A stretch of DNA of 64,000 bases from Acetobacteraceae bacterium. Its GTDB lineage: Bacteria > Pseudomonadota > Alphaproteobacteria > Acetobacterales > Acetobacteraceae. The position numbers and the translations under genes were made by a program. This document shows positions 16,587-25,884 of the stretch, one piece after another. The stretch's first letter is position 1. The number at the start of each line of letters is the position of its first letter. Location of the stretch: the NCBI GenBank assembly GCA_004843165.1, contig CP039459.1, positions 1,181,501 through 1,245,500 on the forward strand, given 5' to 3'. The notes under the pieces are model-generated. The model ran no database searches, had not been told where the DNA came from, and was given only the letters and a program-made list of their open reading frames with translations.

Positions 16587-19421
16587 TTGCGAGTTGCTCT
16601 TTTGCTCATGCTAAGACTAAGACGTATTTTCTTTTTTCAGATTGCTGTTTATTGCCTGATTTCCATTCTCTCTATCGGGGGAGGGTTGGTTTCGTCAGCC
16701 TATGCAGATGAGGCAAAGGCATCGCCACCTTTAGCAACGAAAACGTCACAGCCTGTTTTGGATGCAACAGAGGCAAAAGATCTCATTTCGATTTTAAATG
16801 ATCCTGAGCAACGGGATAAACTTGTTGCCACTTTAAAATCACTTGAAAAAGTGCAGTCTACCAATCTGGTTGATATGCCACATTCCATTTTAGAGAGTGT
16901 TTTACAAACCGGCAGAGATTTGCTGCACAAAGTATCGGAGGCTTTCCACGCTTTTATTGCCGGGATTGCTAATTTTAAAGCCTTACTGCCGTGGCTTTTG
17001 CAGGTCTGGAATGATCCTGCATTGCAGAGTGAGATTGTTAGGATTTGTCTTCGTGTTGCCGTCGTTGGTCTTGGGGGCTGGGGACTTTCTTATTTGCTTT
17101 CTTATTTATTTCGAGGTGTTCGGGGTAAAATTAAAGAAAAGGCGAAAGATCTTGCTTTAAGAGCTGAAGAAGCACAGCAAACGCTCGATTTGGCCAAACA
17201 AGAAGCCGATGATGATCTTGCGGAGGCAGCGCATCTTGAGGAAGTTTTAGCGAAAACAAAGCGTGAGATGGAGAATGCTCTGAAGGAGGAGACACTTCGG
17301 CAGGAGCAACTTTCGCAGACAGAGCAAAATCCCCAAGAGACTTTAGCCCATGCAGAAAATTTGGCGGCAAGACAGGCTTTGGAAGAGGTTGAAAATCAGG
17401 CCATTGTGGCACAGACAATGGCGCTTTCAGATTCTCCGGCGGTTAAAGCTCCCATTTTAAATTTGACAGATACGAAAGACGTTGGGACAGACAATAAAGC
17501 CTCCCTTTCTTCTGAAAATTCGCAGAAAGATTTTCATCAAGAAAAGCCCACAAAGGTACATAAGGCCGTTCTGGAGGCAGAGGCCAAAATTAAACAGTTA
17601 GAAGAGACATATCAAAAAATAGAAGATGAGTGCCGTCATGCGAAAGAGGCGGCTCAGCAAGCGCAGAAAAAATATGATGATGTCCGTCAAAATAATCAAA
17701 AGGCTAATTTATTTAGCCGTTGGCGGCGGACACCTTACGCCTTAGCTGGCTTTTCATTGGATCTTTTCGGGATTGCAATGTTTCCGTTTTTGGCACTGCT
17801 TATTCAAATTCTAGATCCGACACCAGATGCAAGGACAATGGAGGCCGTCTGGAGTGTCACATGGTTTGCGAATGTGGTGCAGACCTTGTGGGTTGCTGTT
17901 TTGCGTGTCCTTTTTAATCCTGCGGATGCTTGGCTTCGGATTGCGGCTATTTCCGATCAGGCCGCAAAATTTCTTTTTAAATGGTTACGTCGTATTTCGG
18001 GATTTGTTGCTTGGAGTTTGACCATTATCATTATTTTTCAGGCCTGCACGTTACCCGGAAGTGTCTCTTCGGCAATCGGGAAATTGGTTGGGTTGTTTGC
18101 GAATTTGATGCTTGCAAGAATGATTTTAGGGGCAAGACCTTATGTCGCCCGTTCTTGCCTCATGGTCGCCAATCGGACGCCAAAATTGGCAACGATTTCA
18201 AATTTGGTTCGTCAGCTTTGGTGGATTGTTGCACTTTTCTTTGACATCGCCCTTTGGTGGGTGTGGGCGATGAATATGCGAGATGGTTATCAGCTTATTT
18301 TCTGGGTCTTTATCAAGACCTGCGTGGCACTGATTGCTGCACGTTTGCTATGGCTTTTAATCCAATATTTTCTCGACATCGGAGATCTTTGGATAAGAAA
18401 AGAGGATAATTTAAGCGCTGAAATGCAAGAACGTTTTTTGCGCTATTATCCGGCACTCCAAAAAATGCTGGGAACGATTGTCCTTGTCGTAATGTTTATT
18501 TTTATTGCGATGGCATGGGGTGTGCCTGCAAGCCATATTTTTGCCTCGAATGCTTTGGGTAGGCATATTCTTTCTTCTGGTAGCGCAATTTTGGTTTCTT
18601 TGGCCGTCGGTGTTTTTATTTGGGAGGGGGCAAATATCTTTTTTGATCGGCAAAGTAAGAAATTATTGGCAACGGATTCCGGAGAAAAACAGCGTGCTGC
18701 CCGTATTCGGACATTACAGCCTTTACTGAAAATTATCTTATTGATTGTTTTGATTGCTACAATTGGGATGACTATTTTGTCTGAGCTTGGGGTTAATATT
18801 GCCCCTCTCTTGGCAAGTGCATCTATTTTTGGGGTGGCCATTGGTTTTGGCTCTCAGAAACTCGTCCATGATTTTATCAGCGGTGTTTTTCTGCTTTTGG
18901 AAAATGCTTTGAGTGTTGGTGATGCGGTAACGCTGAACAAGACTTATGGCCGTGTTGAAAAGCTCTCTTTGAGAACGGTGCATGTGCGTTCGGGAAATGG
19001 ATCGCTCAACATTTTCCCCTTTAGTTCACTCAATGAAATTACAAATTACAGCCGTGGTTTTTGTCGGGTCGTGATTGAAGCCAATGTCGCTTATGATACC
19101 AAGGTTGAGGATGTGCATCAGGTTTATCTGGAGATTACAGAAAGTCTCAATAATGATCCTAAATATGCAGATTATATTATTGATGCGCTGGATTTCTGGG
19201 GATTAGATCATTTCAATGAATCTACGCTCTGTATTAAGGCAACGCTTCCGGTTACACCAGCAGGACGTTGGCCAGTGACATATGAGTTTAATCGCCGTAT
19301 TTGTGAGGCATTTGAAAAACGTGGCATCAAGATGCCTTTCCCGATGCGAACGGTTGATTTTCCTTCCTTAGAAGCTTTTCTAAAGTCAGAGGATGCGAGG
19401 TCTCAGCCTTTTAAAGCCTGA
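16587..19421 (+). CDS. Large mechanosensitive channel, MscS/MscK type
   Basis: Releases solutes on osmotic downshock. Up to 944 residues, far longer than MscS (286) and nearer MscK/YbdG-like proteins. Order: N-terminal signal/TM (about 10-35), a helical periplasmic part, a TM near residue 160, a coiled-coil block rich in Glu/Ala/Gln (about 190-380), a series of TM helices (about 385-740), the pore-lining helix with ASASIFGVAIGFGSQKLVHDFISG (about 745-770), then the cytoplasmic beta domain (TYGRVEKLSLRTVHVRSGNG). The start is not certain: TTG 16587 or ATG 16608. It is 49 bp after the TPR gene. Confidence 0.88.
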   Translation: MRVALLLMLRLRRIFFFQIAVYCLISILSIGGGLVSSAYADEAKASPPLATKTSQPVLDATEAKDLISILNDPEQRDKLVATLKSLEKVQSTNLVDMPHSILESVLQTGRDLLHKVSEAFHAFIAGIANFKALLPWLLQVWNDPALQSEIVRICLRVAVVGLGGWGLSYLLSYLFRGVRGKIKEKAKDLALRAEEAQQTLDLAKQEADDDLAEAAHLEEVLAKTKREMENALKEETLRQEQLSQTEQNPQETLAHAENLAARQALEEVENQAIVAQTMALSDSPAVKAPILNLTDTKDVGTDNKASLSSENSQKDFHQEKPTKVHKAVLEAEAKIKQLEETYQKIEDECRHAKEAAQQAQKKYDDVRQNNQKANLFSRWRRTPYALAGFSLDLFGIAMFPFLALLIQILDPTPDARTMEAVWSVTWFANVVQTLWVAVLRVLFNPADAWLRIAAISDQAAKFLFKWLRRISGFVAWSLTIIIIFQACTLPGSVSSAIGKLVGLFANLMLARMILGARPYVARSCLMVANRTPKLATISNLVRQLWWIVALFFDIALWWVWAMNMRDGYQLIFWVFIKTCVALIAARLLWLLIQYFLDIGDLWIRKEDNLSAEMQERFLRYYPALQKMLGTIVLVVMFIFIAMAWGVPASHIFASNALGRHILSSGSAILVSLAVGVFIWEGANIFFDRQSKKLLATDSGEKQRAARIRTLQPLLKIILLIVLIATIGMTILSELGVNIAPLLASASIFGVAIGFGSQKLVHDFISGVFLLLENALSVGDAVTLNKTYGRVEKLSLRTVHVRSGNGSLNIFPFSSLNEITNYSRGFCRVVIEANVAYDTKVEDVHQVYLEITESLNNDPKYADYIIDALDFWGLDHFNESTLCIKATLPVTPAGRWPVTYEFNRRICEAFEKRGIKMPFPMRTVDFPSLEAFLKSEDARSQPFKA

Positions 19422-19453
19422 TAATTTTTTAAAGAAGCTGAGGGAAAAATGTC

Positions 19454-20473
19454 ATGTTGAATCGTTTAAGGATAGATCCTTTTTTATTAATGATTTTGAT
19501 TGCGGTTTCTGCGGCCTGTTTTGCGCCCTGTTCGCATCAGTTTCTATCCTTTTTCGAGATTTTGACGTCTCTTTTAGTTATGGGAATGTTTTTTCTCCAA
19601 GGCGCACGCTTGGAGTGGCAGGTTCTAAAAGAAAGTATTCAAAATTGGCGTCTTCAACTGCTTGTGCTGCTTTCAAGTTATCTCCTTTTCCCGCTGATGG
19701 GCGATGCGCTGTATCATTTATTTTTTTCGGCCTCCGTAAATGGTTTGGCAGGCAAGGCTTTATGGGGCGGTATTTTGTTTTTGTGTTGTTTGCCTTCAAC
19801 CGTTCAATCCTCTATCGCTCTCACCTCCATGGCGCGTGGCAATGTTGCCGCAGCGATCTGCGCTGCCAGTCTTTCTAACCTTATTGGGATTATTGTGACC
19901 CCGATTTTGGTGGGGATTGTTGTTCTGCCAAAATTAGGGATTCAGGGAGCTTCACCAGATCTTTTCGGCCCACAATTTATCCATGCGGTTATTCGTTTTT
20001 CATGGGAGCTTTTCTTGCCTTTTATGTGTGGGCAGATTGCTGGTGGCTTTATTGGAAAAAGTTTGAGAAAGCATAAAAAATTACTTTCTTTTTGTGAAAG
20101 AGGCTCGATCGCACTGATGATTTATACAGCCTTTAGCATGGCAGTTTTAGGGGGTGTGTGGCATCAGCTTTCAGGCTTTGAGTTCGCTTCAATGGTGGGG
20201 ATTCTATTCCTCCTCTTAGGCGGGATGCTGAGTCTGACTTTCTTTTTAGCATGGCGTATGAAAGGGATGGATTTTAGCAATGCGATTGCGATTCAGTTTT
20301 GCGGCTCCAAAAAGGCTTTAAGCTCTGGTATACCAATGGCAAATGCGCTTTTTGGTGCACAGGCAGGGATCATGTCTATTCCCTTGCTTTTTTATCATCA
20401 ATTTCAGATTTTTCTTTGCGCACTTTTGGCTAAAAAATATACAAAACGCCCTAATCTGCCTCTTGAGAAGTAG
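19454..20473 (+). CDS. Bile-acid:sodium symporter family transporter (SBF-like)
   Basis: 339 residues with about nine or ten hydrophobic segments and no signal peptide: an inner-membrane secondary transporter. Motifs of the SBF-like (YfeH) group: LPSTVQSSIALTSMARGNVAAA near 115-137 and FCGSKKALSSGIPMANALF near 280. The substrate cannot be read from sequence. The last 23 bp overlap the 3' end of mutY on the other strand. Confidence 0.85.
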   Translation: MLNRLRIDPFLLMILIAVSAACFAPCSHQFLSFFEILTSLLVMGMFFLQGARLEWQVLKESIQNWRLQLLVLLSSYLLFPLMGDALYHLFFSASVNGLAGKALWGGILFLCCLPSTVQSSIALTSMARGNVAAAICAASLSNLIGIIVTPILVGIVVLPKLGIQGASPDLFGPQFIHAVIRFSWELFLPFMCGQIAGGFIGKSLRKHKKLLSFCERGSIALMIYTAFSMAVLGGVWHQLSGFEFASMVGILFLLLGGMLSLTFFLAWRMKGMDFSNAIAIQFCGSKKALSSGIPMANALFGAQAGIMSIPLLFYHQFQIFLCALLAKKYTKRPNLPLEK

Positions 20474-21539
20474 ATTTTTTGCGAAGAAAATTTTGGTAGG
20501 CTTTTTTCATCAAGGTTGAAAGCGCTGCCTCCTCCGGATTAGCCCAGCCTCCTTTTTTATAGGAAATCTTTTGTGTAAGTGGCGGCAGGAAATAGGGGGT
20601 TAGAAAAAGGGTAAAATGGGTAAAAATATGTTTTACCTCTTCGGCTTTTTGCCAATGCCCCGGTATCGGAGCCTGTTTCATAAGTTCTGTTTCTTCTTCT
20701 CTTTCTAAATTCCAGTCTGTTCCGGGCATTTCCATTGTACTCCCCAGAAGGCCTTTGGGCGGTCTTTTTTGGAGCCAAATTTCTCCGGCTGCGTTTTCAA
20801 GAATAAAGACGGCGCCATATTTTGTTGGATTTTTGGCCTTAGGGGAGCGTTTTGGCAATTCAGCAGCTTGATTTGTTTTAAAGGCCTGGCATGTTTTCAG
20901 CCAAGGACAGCTTAAACATGCTGGAGAACGTGGCGTACAGATAAGCGATCCAAGGTCAAAGAGGGCTTGCATAAAGTCACTGGGGCGATTTTGTGCCGCC
21001 GGGGAGTGGTTTAACGTTTCAGCAAGTTTATGAAGAGTAGGTCTGGAAGCAGGGAGAGGGTCTGCAAGGGCAAAAATTCTCGCAGCAACCCGTTCCACAT
21101 TGCCGTCAATGGCAACATAAGGCTGGTTAAAGGCCATAGAGGCAATCGCATTGGCCGTATAAGGCCCAATACCGGGGAGTTTTTTAAGTTCCTGTGGAGA
21201 GGTGGGAAAAGCACCGCCAAGTTCTATAATTTTATGGGCACATTTTAAAAGATTTCGTGCTCTCGCATAATAGCCAAGTCCCGCCCATTCTTTCATAACC
21301 TCTTCTTCAGAAGCTTGGGAGAAAGCTTTAATATTTGGCCATTTCGTCAGGAATTTATGATAATAATCAATAACGGTTTTGACACCTGTTTGCTGGAGCA
21401 TAATTTCACTGAGCCAGACATGGTAAGGGTCTGTTTTTGCTGATTTTTCAGCACGCCATGGCAGAGTTCGGCCATTTTGGTCATACCATTCCAAGAGTAA
21501 ATGGGCATCAGGAATAAAAGAAGGGGAGGGATGAGACAT
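20451..21539 (-). CDS. mutY: A/G-specific adenine glycosylase
   Basis: Removes adenine mispaired with 8-oxoguanine. 362 residues. Seen: SEIMLQQT with catalytic Glu45, the helix-hairpin-helix LPGIGPYTANAIA (121-133), catalytic Asp145 in VAIDGNVER, the [4Fe-4S] cysteines C201-x6-C208-x2-C211-x5-C217, and a C-terminal MutT-like domain (about 235-350) that recognises 8-oxoG. Divergent from the dciA gene, an arrangement common in alphaproteobacteria. Confidence 0.96.
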   Translation of the reverse strand: MSHPSPSFIPDAHLLLEWYDQNGRTLPWRAEKSAKTDPYHVWLSEIMLQQTGVKTVIDYYHKFLTKWPNIKAFSQASEEEVMKEWAGLGYYARARNLLKCAHKIIELGGAFPTSPQELKKLPGIGPYTANAIASMAFNQPYVAIDGNVERVAARIFALADPLPASRPTLHKLAETLNHSPAAQNRPSDFMQALFDLGSLICTPRSPACLSCPWLKTCQAFKTNQAAELPKRSPKAKNPTKYGAVFILENAAGEIWLQKRPPKGLLGSTMEMPGTDWNLEREEETELMKQAPIPGHWQKAEEVKHIFTHFTLFLTPYFLPPLTQKISYKKGGWANPEEAALSTLMKKAYQNFLRKKSTSQEAD

Positions 21540-21609
21540 AAAGCAGATAGAAGAAGCAGGGTTAAAGGGGTATAAAAGTGATAGGTAATTTCAGCTGTTT
21601 TAGGACAAT

Positions 21610-22158
21610 ATGGCCAAGCAGGTAAAAATAAAAAAGAAAATAGGCGAATTTCGTCCTTATGAAGAGAGAGAGGGGCGGTTTAAATATATTGGCGCAAGAC
21701 GACGTGAAAAGCTTTGGGACATTGGTCTCGTTGCTTCTCAAATCAGTCAGGTGGCTTTACGGAAAAAATCGCCTCTTTTTGTGCGCCTTTCTATGGAATG
21801 GGAAAATTTTGTCGGTGCCGCTTTGGCTAAGACAACCCAGCCTTCTAAACTTCACCAGAATGTTTTAACGGTAAAGTGCCAAGGGCCTGCAGCGATGGAA
21901 CTGCAATATTTAATCCCTCAGCTTTTAAAACGTTTAAATGAAACCTGCGGTCTTTATGGGGATCAGGCCCTTACTCGGATTAAAATATTGCAGGATGTAA
22001 GAACATCAGTGCCCCAAAATTTTGGACTTTCAAGTACTTCTAAACCGTTTTTGAAAAAGATTGAAAACAATAAAAAAGCCCTTTTATCTGAAGAACTGGA
22101 TAAAATTGAAAGTGAATCTCTTAAAGCCATTTTTCAGAAATTTATTTCAAAATTATAA
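21610..22158 (+). CDS. dciA: DUF721/DciA-family protein, probable DnaB-helicase loader
   Basis: 182 residues. The central DUF721 fold is visible: VRLSMEWENFVGAALAKTTQPSKLHQNVLTVKC, then MELQYLIPQLLKRLNE (about 55-125). N-terminus very basic (KQVKIKKKIGEFRP), suitable for DNA contact. DciA is the ancestral DnaB loader in bacteria lacking DnaC; the matching dnaB is at 879. ATG 21610 has AGGA five bases upstream. Confidence 0.82.
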   Translation: MAKQVKIKKKIGEFRPYEEREGRFKYIGARRREKLWDIGLVASQISQVALRKKSPLFVRLSMEWENFVGAALAKTTQPSKLHQNVLTVKCQGPAAMELQYLIPQLLKRLNETCGLYGDQALTRIKILQDVRTSVPQNFGLSSTSKPFLKKIENNKKALLSEELDKIESESLKAIFQKFISKL

Positions 22159-22183
22159 GGGGGAAAAATCCCCTCTTATGTTG

Positions 22184-22824
22184 CTAGCGGTTGATATTTG
22201 TACGTCTTAGAAGGTCTGTGAAGGCTTCAAGCGGGATCTTATCAAGGAGATAAAAATCATAGAACAAAGAGCGAATTTCTGGCGCAGGAAAGCGAAAAGG
22301 CTCTTCTGTGAGGAGAAGGGGTTCGTAACGGCCATGTGTCATCACTTTTGAACGGTTATTTGTATGCCCATCTTTTGTTGAGACAACGAGGTAACGGCTA
22401 TTAGAAAGTTTAAAATTCAAAAGGGTGCGAGCGACATCAAAATCATTTAAATGGCAGAGCATTTCTTTGCAGAAAATGAGATCTGCTTGTGATGCAATGT
22501 CAATACAGCATTAAATTCTGTAAATCGATATTGTGAAAAATTCTCATTATGGGCTTGTATAGCCTCAGCAACAATATCAAAGCCATGATATTTGATCTGA
22601 GGGTATTTTTCCAAAACGATTTCAAACCAGTTAAAATCGCCGCATGGAATATCATTGATACTGCAGATATTAAATTGTGGAATAATCTGGTCAAATAATT
22701 TTAAAGCCTCTTGAACAATCCGAGATCCTCGTTCTGAGCCTGGCCCAGAACGACTTTCAGATGATTCCCAAAGGTTATTTTTCCAGACATGTGTAAAGTT
22801 TTCTTTTAAATTCATGTCATTCAC
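22184..22824 (-). pseudogene. Frameshifted class I SAM-dependent methyltransferase
   Basis: The first part (ATG 22824 to about 22500) reads ...SINDIPCGDFNWFEIVLEK, a SAM-binding motif I, and GFDIVAEAIQ. After NAV the frame runs off to a stop at 22447. The next frame then reads DIASQADLIFCKEMLCHLNDFDV and continues to 22184. A one-base change near 22495-22505 restores a single ~212-residue methyltransferase. The overlapping 92- and 125-codon ORFs are its halves. Members of this type often sit in polysaccharide or lipid loci; the substrate is unknown. Either a recent inactivation or a sequencing error. Confidence 0.8.
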
Positions 22825-22844
22825 TTTGTATATTTGCGTTTATT

Positions 22845-23753
22845 TTATTCAGAGATAAAGTCAGAAGCAGAATAGCCCTGTGCGAAGAGTAATGTCCGCA
22901 TACTGGTAAAATTAATCTGCGTTGGAATTAACGCTTTTACTTTTGGATCAGCATACCATGCCACACCAAGTCCTGCTGTGGAAAGCATTGGAATATCATT
23001 GCTGCCATCACCAGCAGAGAGTGCTGCAGAGGTTTGAACTCCACGTTCTTCACAAAGTTGCAACAGGGCTTTGACCTTGTCTTCCGGGCCGAGCACAGGT
23101 TCAAAAAGAGAGCCTGAGAGTTTACCATTTTCCCATTGAAGTTTATTGGCAAAAGCGTGATCGAAACCGATTTCTTTGGCAACACGATTGGTAAACCAGT
23201 CAAAACCACCTGAAATCAATGCCGTCACGGCACCATGCGCCTTCATCGTACGGACAAGCTCTTTAATGTGCGGGGTACGTTTTAAGCCGTCCAGAATAGA
23301 TTGAAGCTCTTTTTCTGTGGTACCTGCCATGAGTGGAATACGGCGACGCATTGTTTCTGCAAAGGTTTCACCTTTTGCACGTGCATCTGCAATAATTTCT
23401 TGCAGCTCATCGGTTCTCCCGCGCAATTTGATAATCGCATCGGGGGTTTCGCCCTCCAAGACTGTACTGTCCATATCGCAGGTTAAGATAGCTTTACGGC
23501 GGCCACGTTTACGGGTGAGCAGCGCATCAACCCGAAACTGTGCTAAAGTTGCCCGAATGGTCTGAGGGGAAACCGCATTTTCTGCAGGGAGGCAGCAGGG
23601 AATATCAACAGCCTCGTTTTCAGAAAGAATAAGCGGTTCTTCGCCTTGGACGAGATGGCGTGCCGTATCGATCGCTTCTTGTGAGAGGTTGCCTTCTTCA
23701 CGATTGGCAACGATTGTCAGCATAAAGGAACGTGGGGCTGAAGGATTAGACAA
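22845..23753 (-). CDS. serB: Phosphoserine phosphatase
   Basis: Last step of serine synthesis: phosphoserine to serine. About 302 residues. Seen: CDMDSTVLEGE (nucleophile Asp, HAD motif I), SGGFDWF (motif II), and GDGSNDIPML (motif III), behind an N-terminal regulatory-type domain. Start choice: TTG 23753 has AAGGGA six bases upstream, while TTG 23768 opens the frame five codons earlier without a site, and ATG 23723 (MLTIVANREEG) is also possible. serC and serA are at 29-32 kb. Upstream neighbour miaA is divergent. Confidence 0.95.
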   Translation of the reverse strand: MSNPSAPRSFMLTIVANREEGNLSQEAIDTARHLVQGEEPLILSENEAVDIPCCLPAENAVSPQTIRATLAQFRVDALLTRKRGRRKAILTCDMDSTVLEGETPDAIIKLRGRTDELQEIIADARAKGETFAETMRRRIPLMAGTTEKELQSILDGLKRTPHIKELVRTMKAHGAVTALISGGFDWFTNRVAKEIGFDHAFANKLQWENGKLSGSLFEPVLGPEDKVKALLQLCEERGVQTSAALSAGDGSNDIPMLSTAGLGVAWYADPKVKALIPTQINFTSMRTLLFAQGYSASDFISE

Positions 23754-23865
23754 TATATTTCCCTTCAATAAAGTAAAATAGTAAAAGAGATGCCTAAAAC
23801 AAAAATATGCGGCACATTGTTAGTTTAAAGAAAAGAACAGGATAAAGAAAGGTAAGCGCCTAAAG

Positions 23866-24861
23866 ATGGCAGAGGATAAAACATCATTTCTACGACAAAG
23901 GGCTTTAATTGTCGCAGGGCCTACCTGTTCAGGAAAATCTGCCTTAGCGATCGCTTTAGCAGAGGAAATTAATGGCGTTGTGATTAATGCAGACGCCATG
24001 CAGTGCTATAAGGATTTACGCATTTTAACCGCACGTCCTTCTGAAGCGGATGAGAAAAAAGTTCCCCATTTTCTCTATGGTGTTTTGGATGGCGCAGAGC
24101 GAGGCTCTGTTGGATGGTGGCTGCCCGAAGCCATGAAAATGCTCACTTACTGTCGGCAGGAAAATCTTATTCCAATTTTTTGCGGCGGGACAGGAATGTA
24201 TATCAATGCGTTGATTCACGGTATTGCCGATATTCCGCCTGTTAATGATTCGATTCGGAAAGAGGTGGAAAATCTGTTGGCAGAAAAAGGCGGGGAAGCC
24301 TGTTTAGCCCAGCTTAAGGAGGAGGACCCGATCACGGCCGCAAAACTCAAGCCCCAAGATCAGCAAAGAATTTGCCGTGCTTTGTCCGTTTTAAGGGGGA
24401 CAGGAAAACCTCTTTCTTATTGGCAATCTCGTTCGCAGATTGCAGGGGCAACGTGCGACTTTAATTTTTTCCACTTTGCGCCGGAAAGAGAATTTTTAAG
24501 AAGCCGTTTGGAAAGACGTTTTAAAAAAATGCTTCAGGCAGGGGCATGGGAAGAAGTCGAAAGATTTTTAGAAAGAGGATTAAGTGACACTTTACCGCTC
24601 ATGCGTGCGCATGGTGTTCCTGAGTTAAAACGTTGCCAAGCAGGAGAAGTCGATTTAGAGGAAGCTGCCTCTTTGGCTATTTCTGCGATGCGTTCTTATG
24701 CAAAACGTCAAGATACATGGTTTCGGCATCATGCTTTAGGGGCTGAGGGAGAGGGGATTATCTTTAAAAATCCTATCACATTCGAACCTCAGGAAGATGA
24801 GATGGACCTAGAAAAAGCTAGAGTAATCGCAATGGATTTTTTGAAAAGAAAAGGGTTTTAA
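23866..24861 (+). CDS. miaA: tRNA dimethylallyltransferase
   Basis: Adds dimethylallyl to N6 of A37 in tRNAs that read codons starting with U. 331 residues. Seen: P-loop GPTCSGKSALAIALAEE (18-34), INADAMQCYKDLRILTARPS, and FCGGTGMYINALIHG. The next gene (IlvC-like) starts four bases after its stop. Confidence 0.96.
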   Translation: MAEDKTSFLRQRALIVAGPTCSGKSALAIALAEEINGVVINADAMQCYKDLRILTARPSEADEKKVPHFLYGVLDGAERGSVGWWLPEAMKMLTYCRQENLIPIFCGGTGMYINALIHGIADIPPVNDSIRKEVENLLAEKGGEACLAQLKEEDPITAAKLKPQDQQRICRALSVLRGTGKPLSYWQSRSQIAGATCDFNFFHFAPEREFLRSRLERRFKKMLQAGAWEEVERFLERGLSDTLPLMRAHGVPELKRCQAGEVDLEEAASLAISAMRSYAKRQDTWFRHHALGAEGEGIIFKNPITFEPQEDEMDLEKARVIAMDFLKRKGF

Positions 24862-24865
24862 AAAG

Positions 24866-25870
24866 ATGAAAATCTTTTCAGAAAAAGATTCTGATCCTAC
24901 ACGATTATTGAATCAGCAGATTATTTTATTCGGTTATGGCAGTCAGGGGCGGGCACAGGCTTTGAATGCACGTGATAGTGGGGCAAAATTTATAAAGATT
25001 GCTTTGCCGCTCTCTTCAAAATCACGTGTAAAGGCGATGGCAGATGGTTTTGAAGTGCTCTCTCTTATTGAAGGGGCAAAAATTGCAGATATTGCAATTA
25101 TTCTCACACCGGATGAAACCCATGCAGAGCTTTATGAGGCTATTTTGGAGAAATATCTTCCTCTTCAAGCCTCCATTGGTTTTGCACATGGTTTTGCCCT
25201 GCATTTTGGTGAAATGACATTAAGAGAAGATTTGACGTCTTTTTTAGTCGCCCCAAAGGGGCCTGGCTATTTATTGCGTGAAAAATATCAAAATCATTCA
25301 GGATTGATGGCACGGATTGCGGTTTGGCCGCAGGGCGACCAGATAAAATCTTTGGCAGATGCGTTGAGCTGGTCTGCTTTGATTGGCTGTGCCCGTATTG
25401 GGATGCTCGAAACAGATTTTTCTCAGGAAACAGAAAGTAACCTCTTCGGAGAGCAGGCCATTCTCTGCGGTGGTGCCGCTGCTTTATTACGGGCAGGGTT
25501 TGAGGTGATGGTCGAAAACGGTATTTCTCCAGAGATGGCCTATCTGGAATCGGCGCATTCTCTTAAAATTATCGCAGATTTGATTTATGCCAAGGGCCTA
25601 GAGGGGGCAAATAAGCTTATTTCTAAAACAGCTTCTTATGGTGGATATATAGGAGAGGCAGCTTATCAAAATTCTGATATAAAGCAGGTTATGTCAGCGC
25701 TGATGGCAGAGATAAAGTCCGGAGAATTCGCCAAGCAGTTTAAGAAAGAAAAAGAAGACGCCTATCCTGTGATGCAGGAACAAGAGGCAAAAGCAGAAAA
25801 AGAAACAATGAGCCGAACGGGCCAGCGCTTACGAAACTGGCTGTTTAAAGAAGATTCAAAAAGTAAATAA
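24866..25870 (+). CDS. IlvC-like NADPH reductase with altered metal site; candidate ketopantoate reductase
   Basis: 334 residues, clearly of the ketol-acid reductoisomerase (KARI) family along its whole length: GYGSQGRAQALNARDSG (nucleotide binding, 23-39), LTPDE, FAHGFALH (His108), VAPKGPG (Lys131), FGEQAILCGG and PEMAYLES. By alignment from memory to class I KARI (offset +2), the metal/active-site residues read Asn192 (usually Asp190), Glu196 (194), Glu228 (226), Ser232 (usually Glu230) and Ser253 (251). Two acids are therefore lost. It lies between miaA and panB, 14 bp before panB. KARI can reduce ketopantoate, and that reduction needs no alkyl migration, so this may be the pantothenate-pathway reductase (PanE role). 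Not proven; a true ilvC would be expected elsewhere in the genome. Confidence 0.8.
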   Translation: MKIFSEKDSDPTRLLNQQIILFGYGSQGRAQALNARDSGAKFIKIALPLSSKSRVKAMADGFEVLSLIEGAKIADIAIILTPDETHAELYEAILEKYLPLQASIGFAHGFALHFGEMTLREDLTSFLVAPKGPGYLLREKYQNHSGLMARIAVWPQGDQIKSLADALSWSALIGCARIGMLETDFSQETESNLFGEQAILCGGAAALLRAGFEVMVENGISPEMAYLESAHSLKIIADLIYAKGLEGANKLISKTASYGGYIGEAAYQNSDIKQVMSALMAEIKSGEFAKQFKKEKEDAYPVMQEQEAKAEKETMSRTGQRLRNWLFKEDSKSK

Positions 25871-25884
25871 GGAGTACCGTCCAC

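Noticed and set aside
20451-20473. Overlap of transporter and mutY as a frameshift artefact
   Set aside because: Both C-termini are of normal length and the genes are convergent; a 23-bp tail overlap is ordinary.
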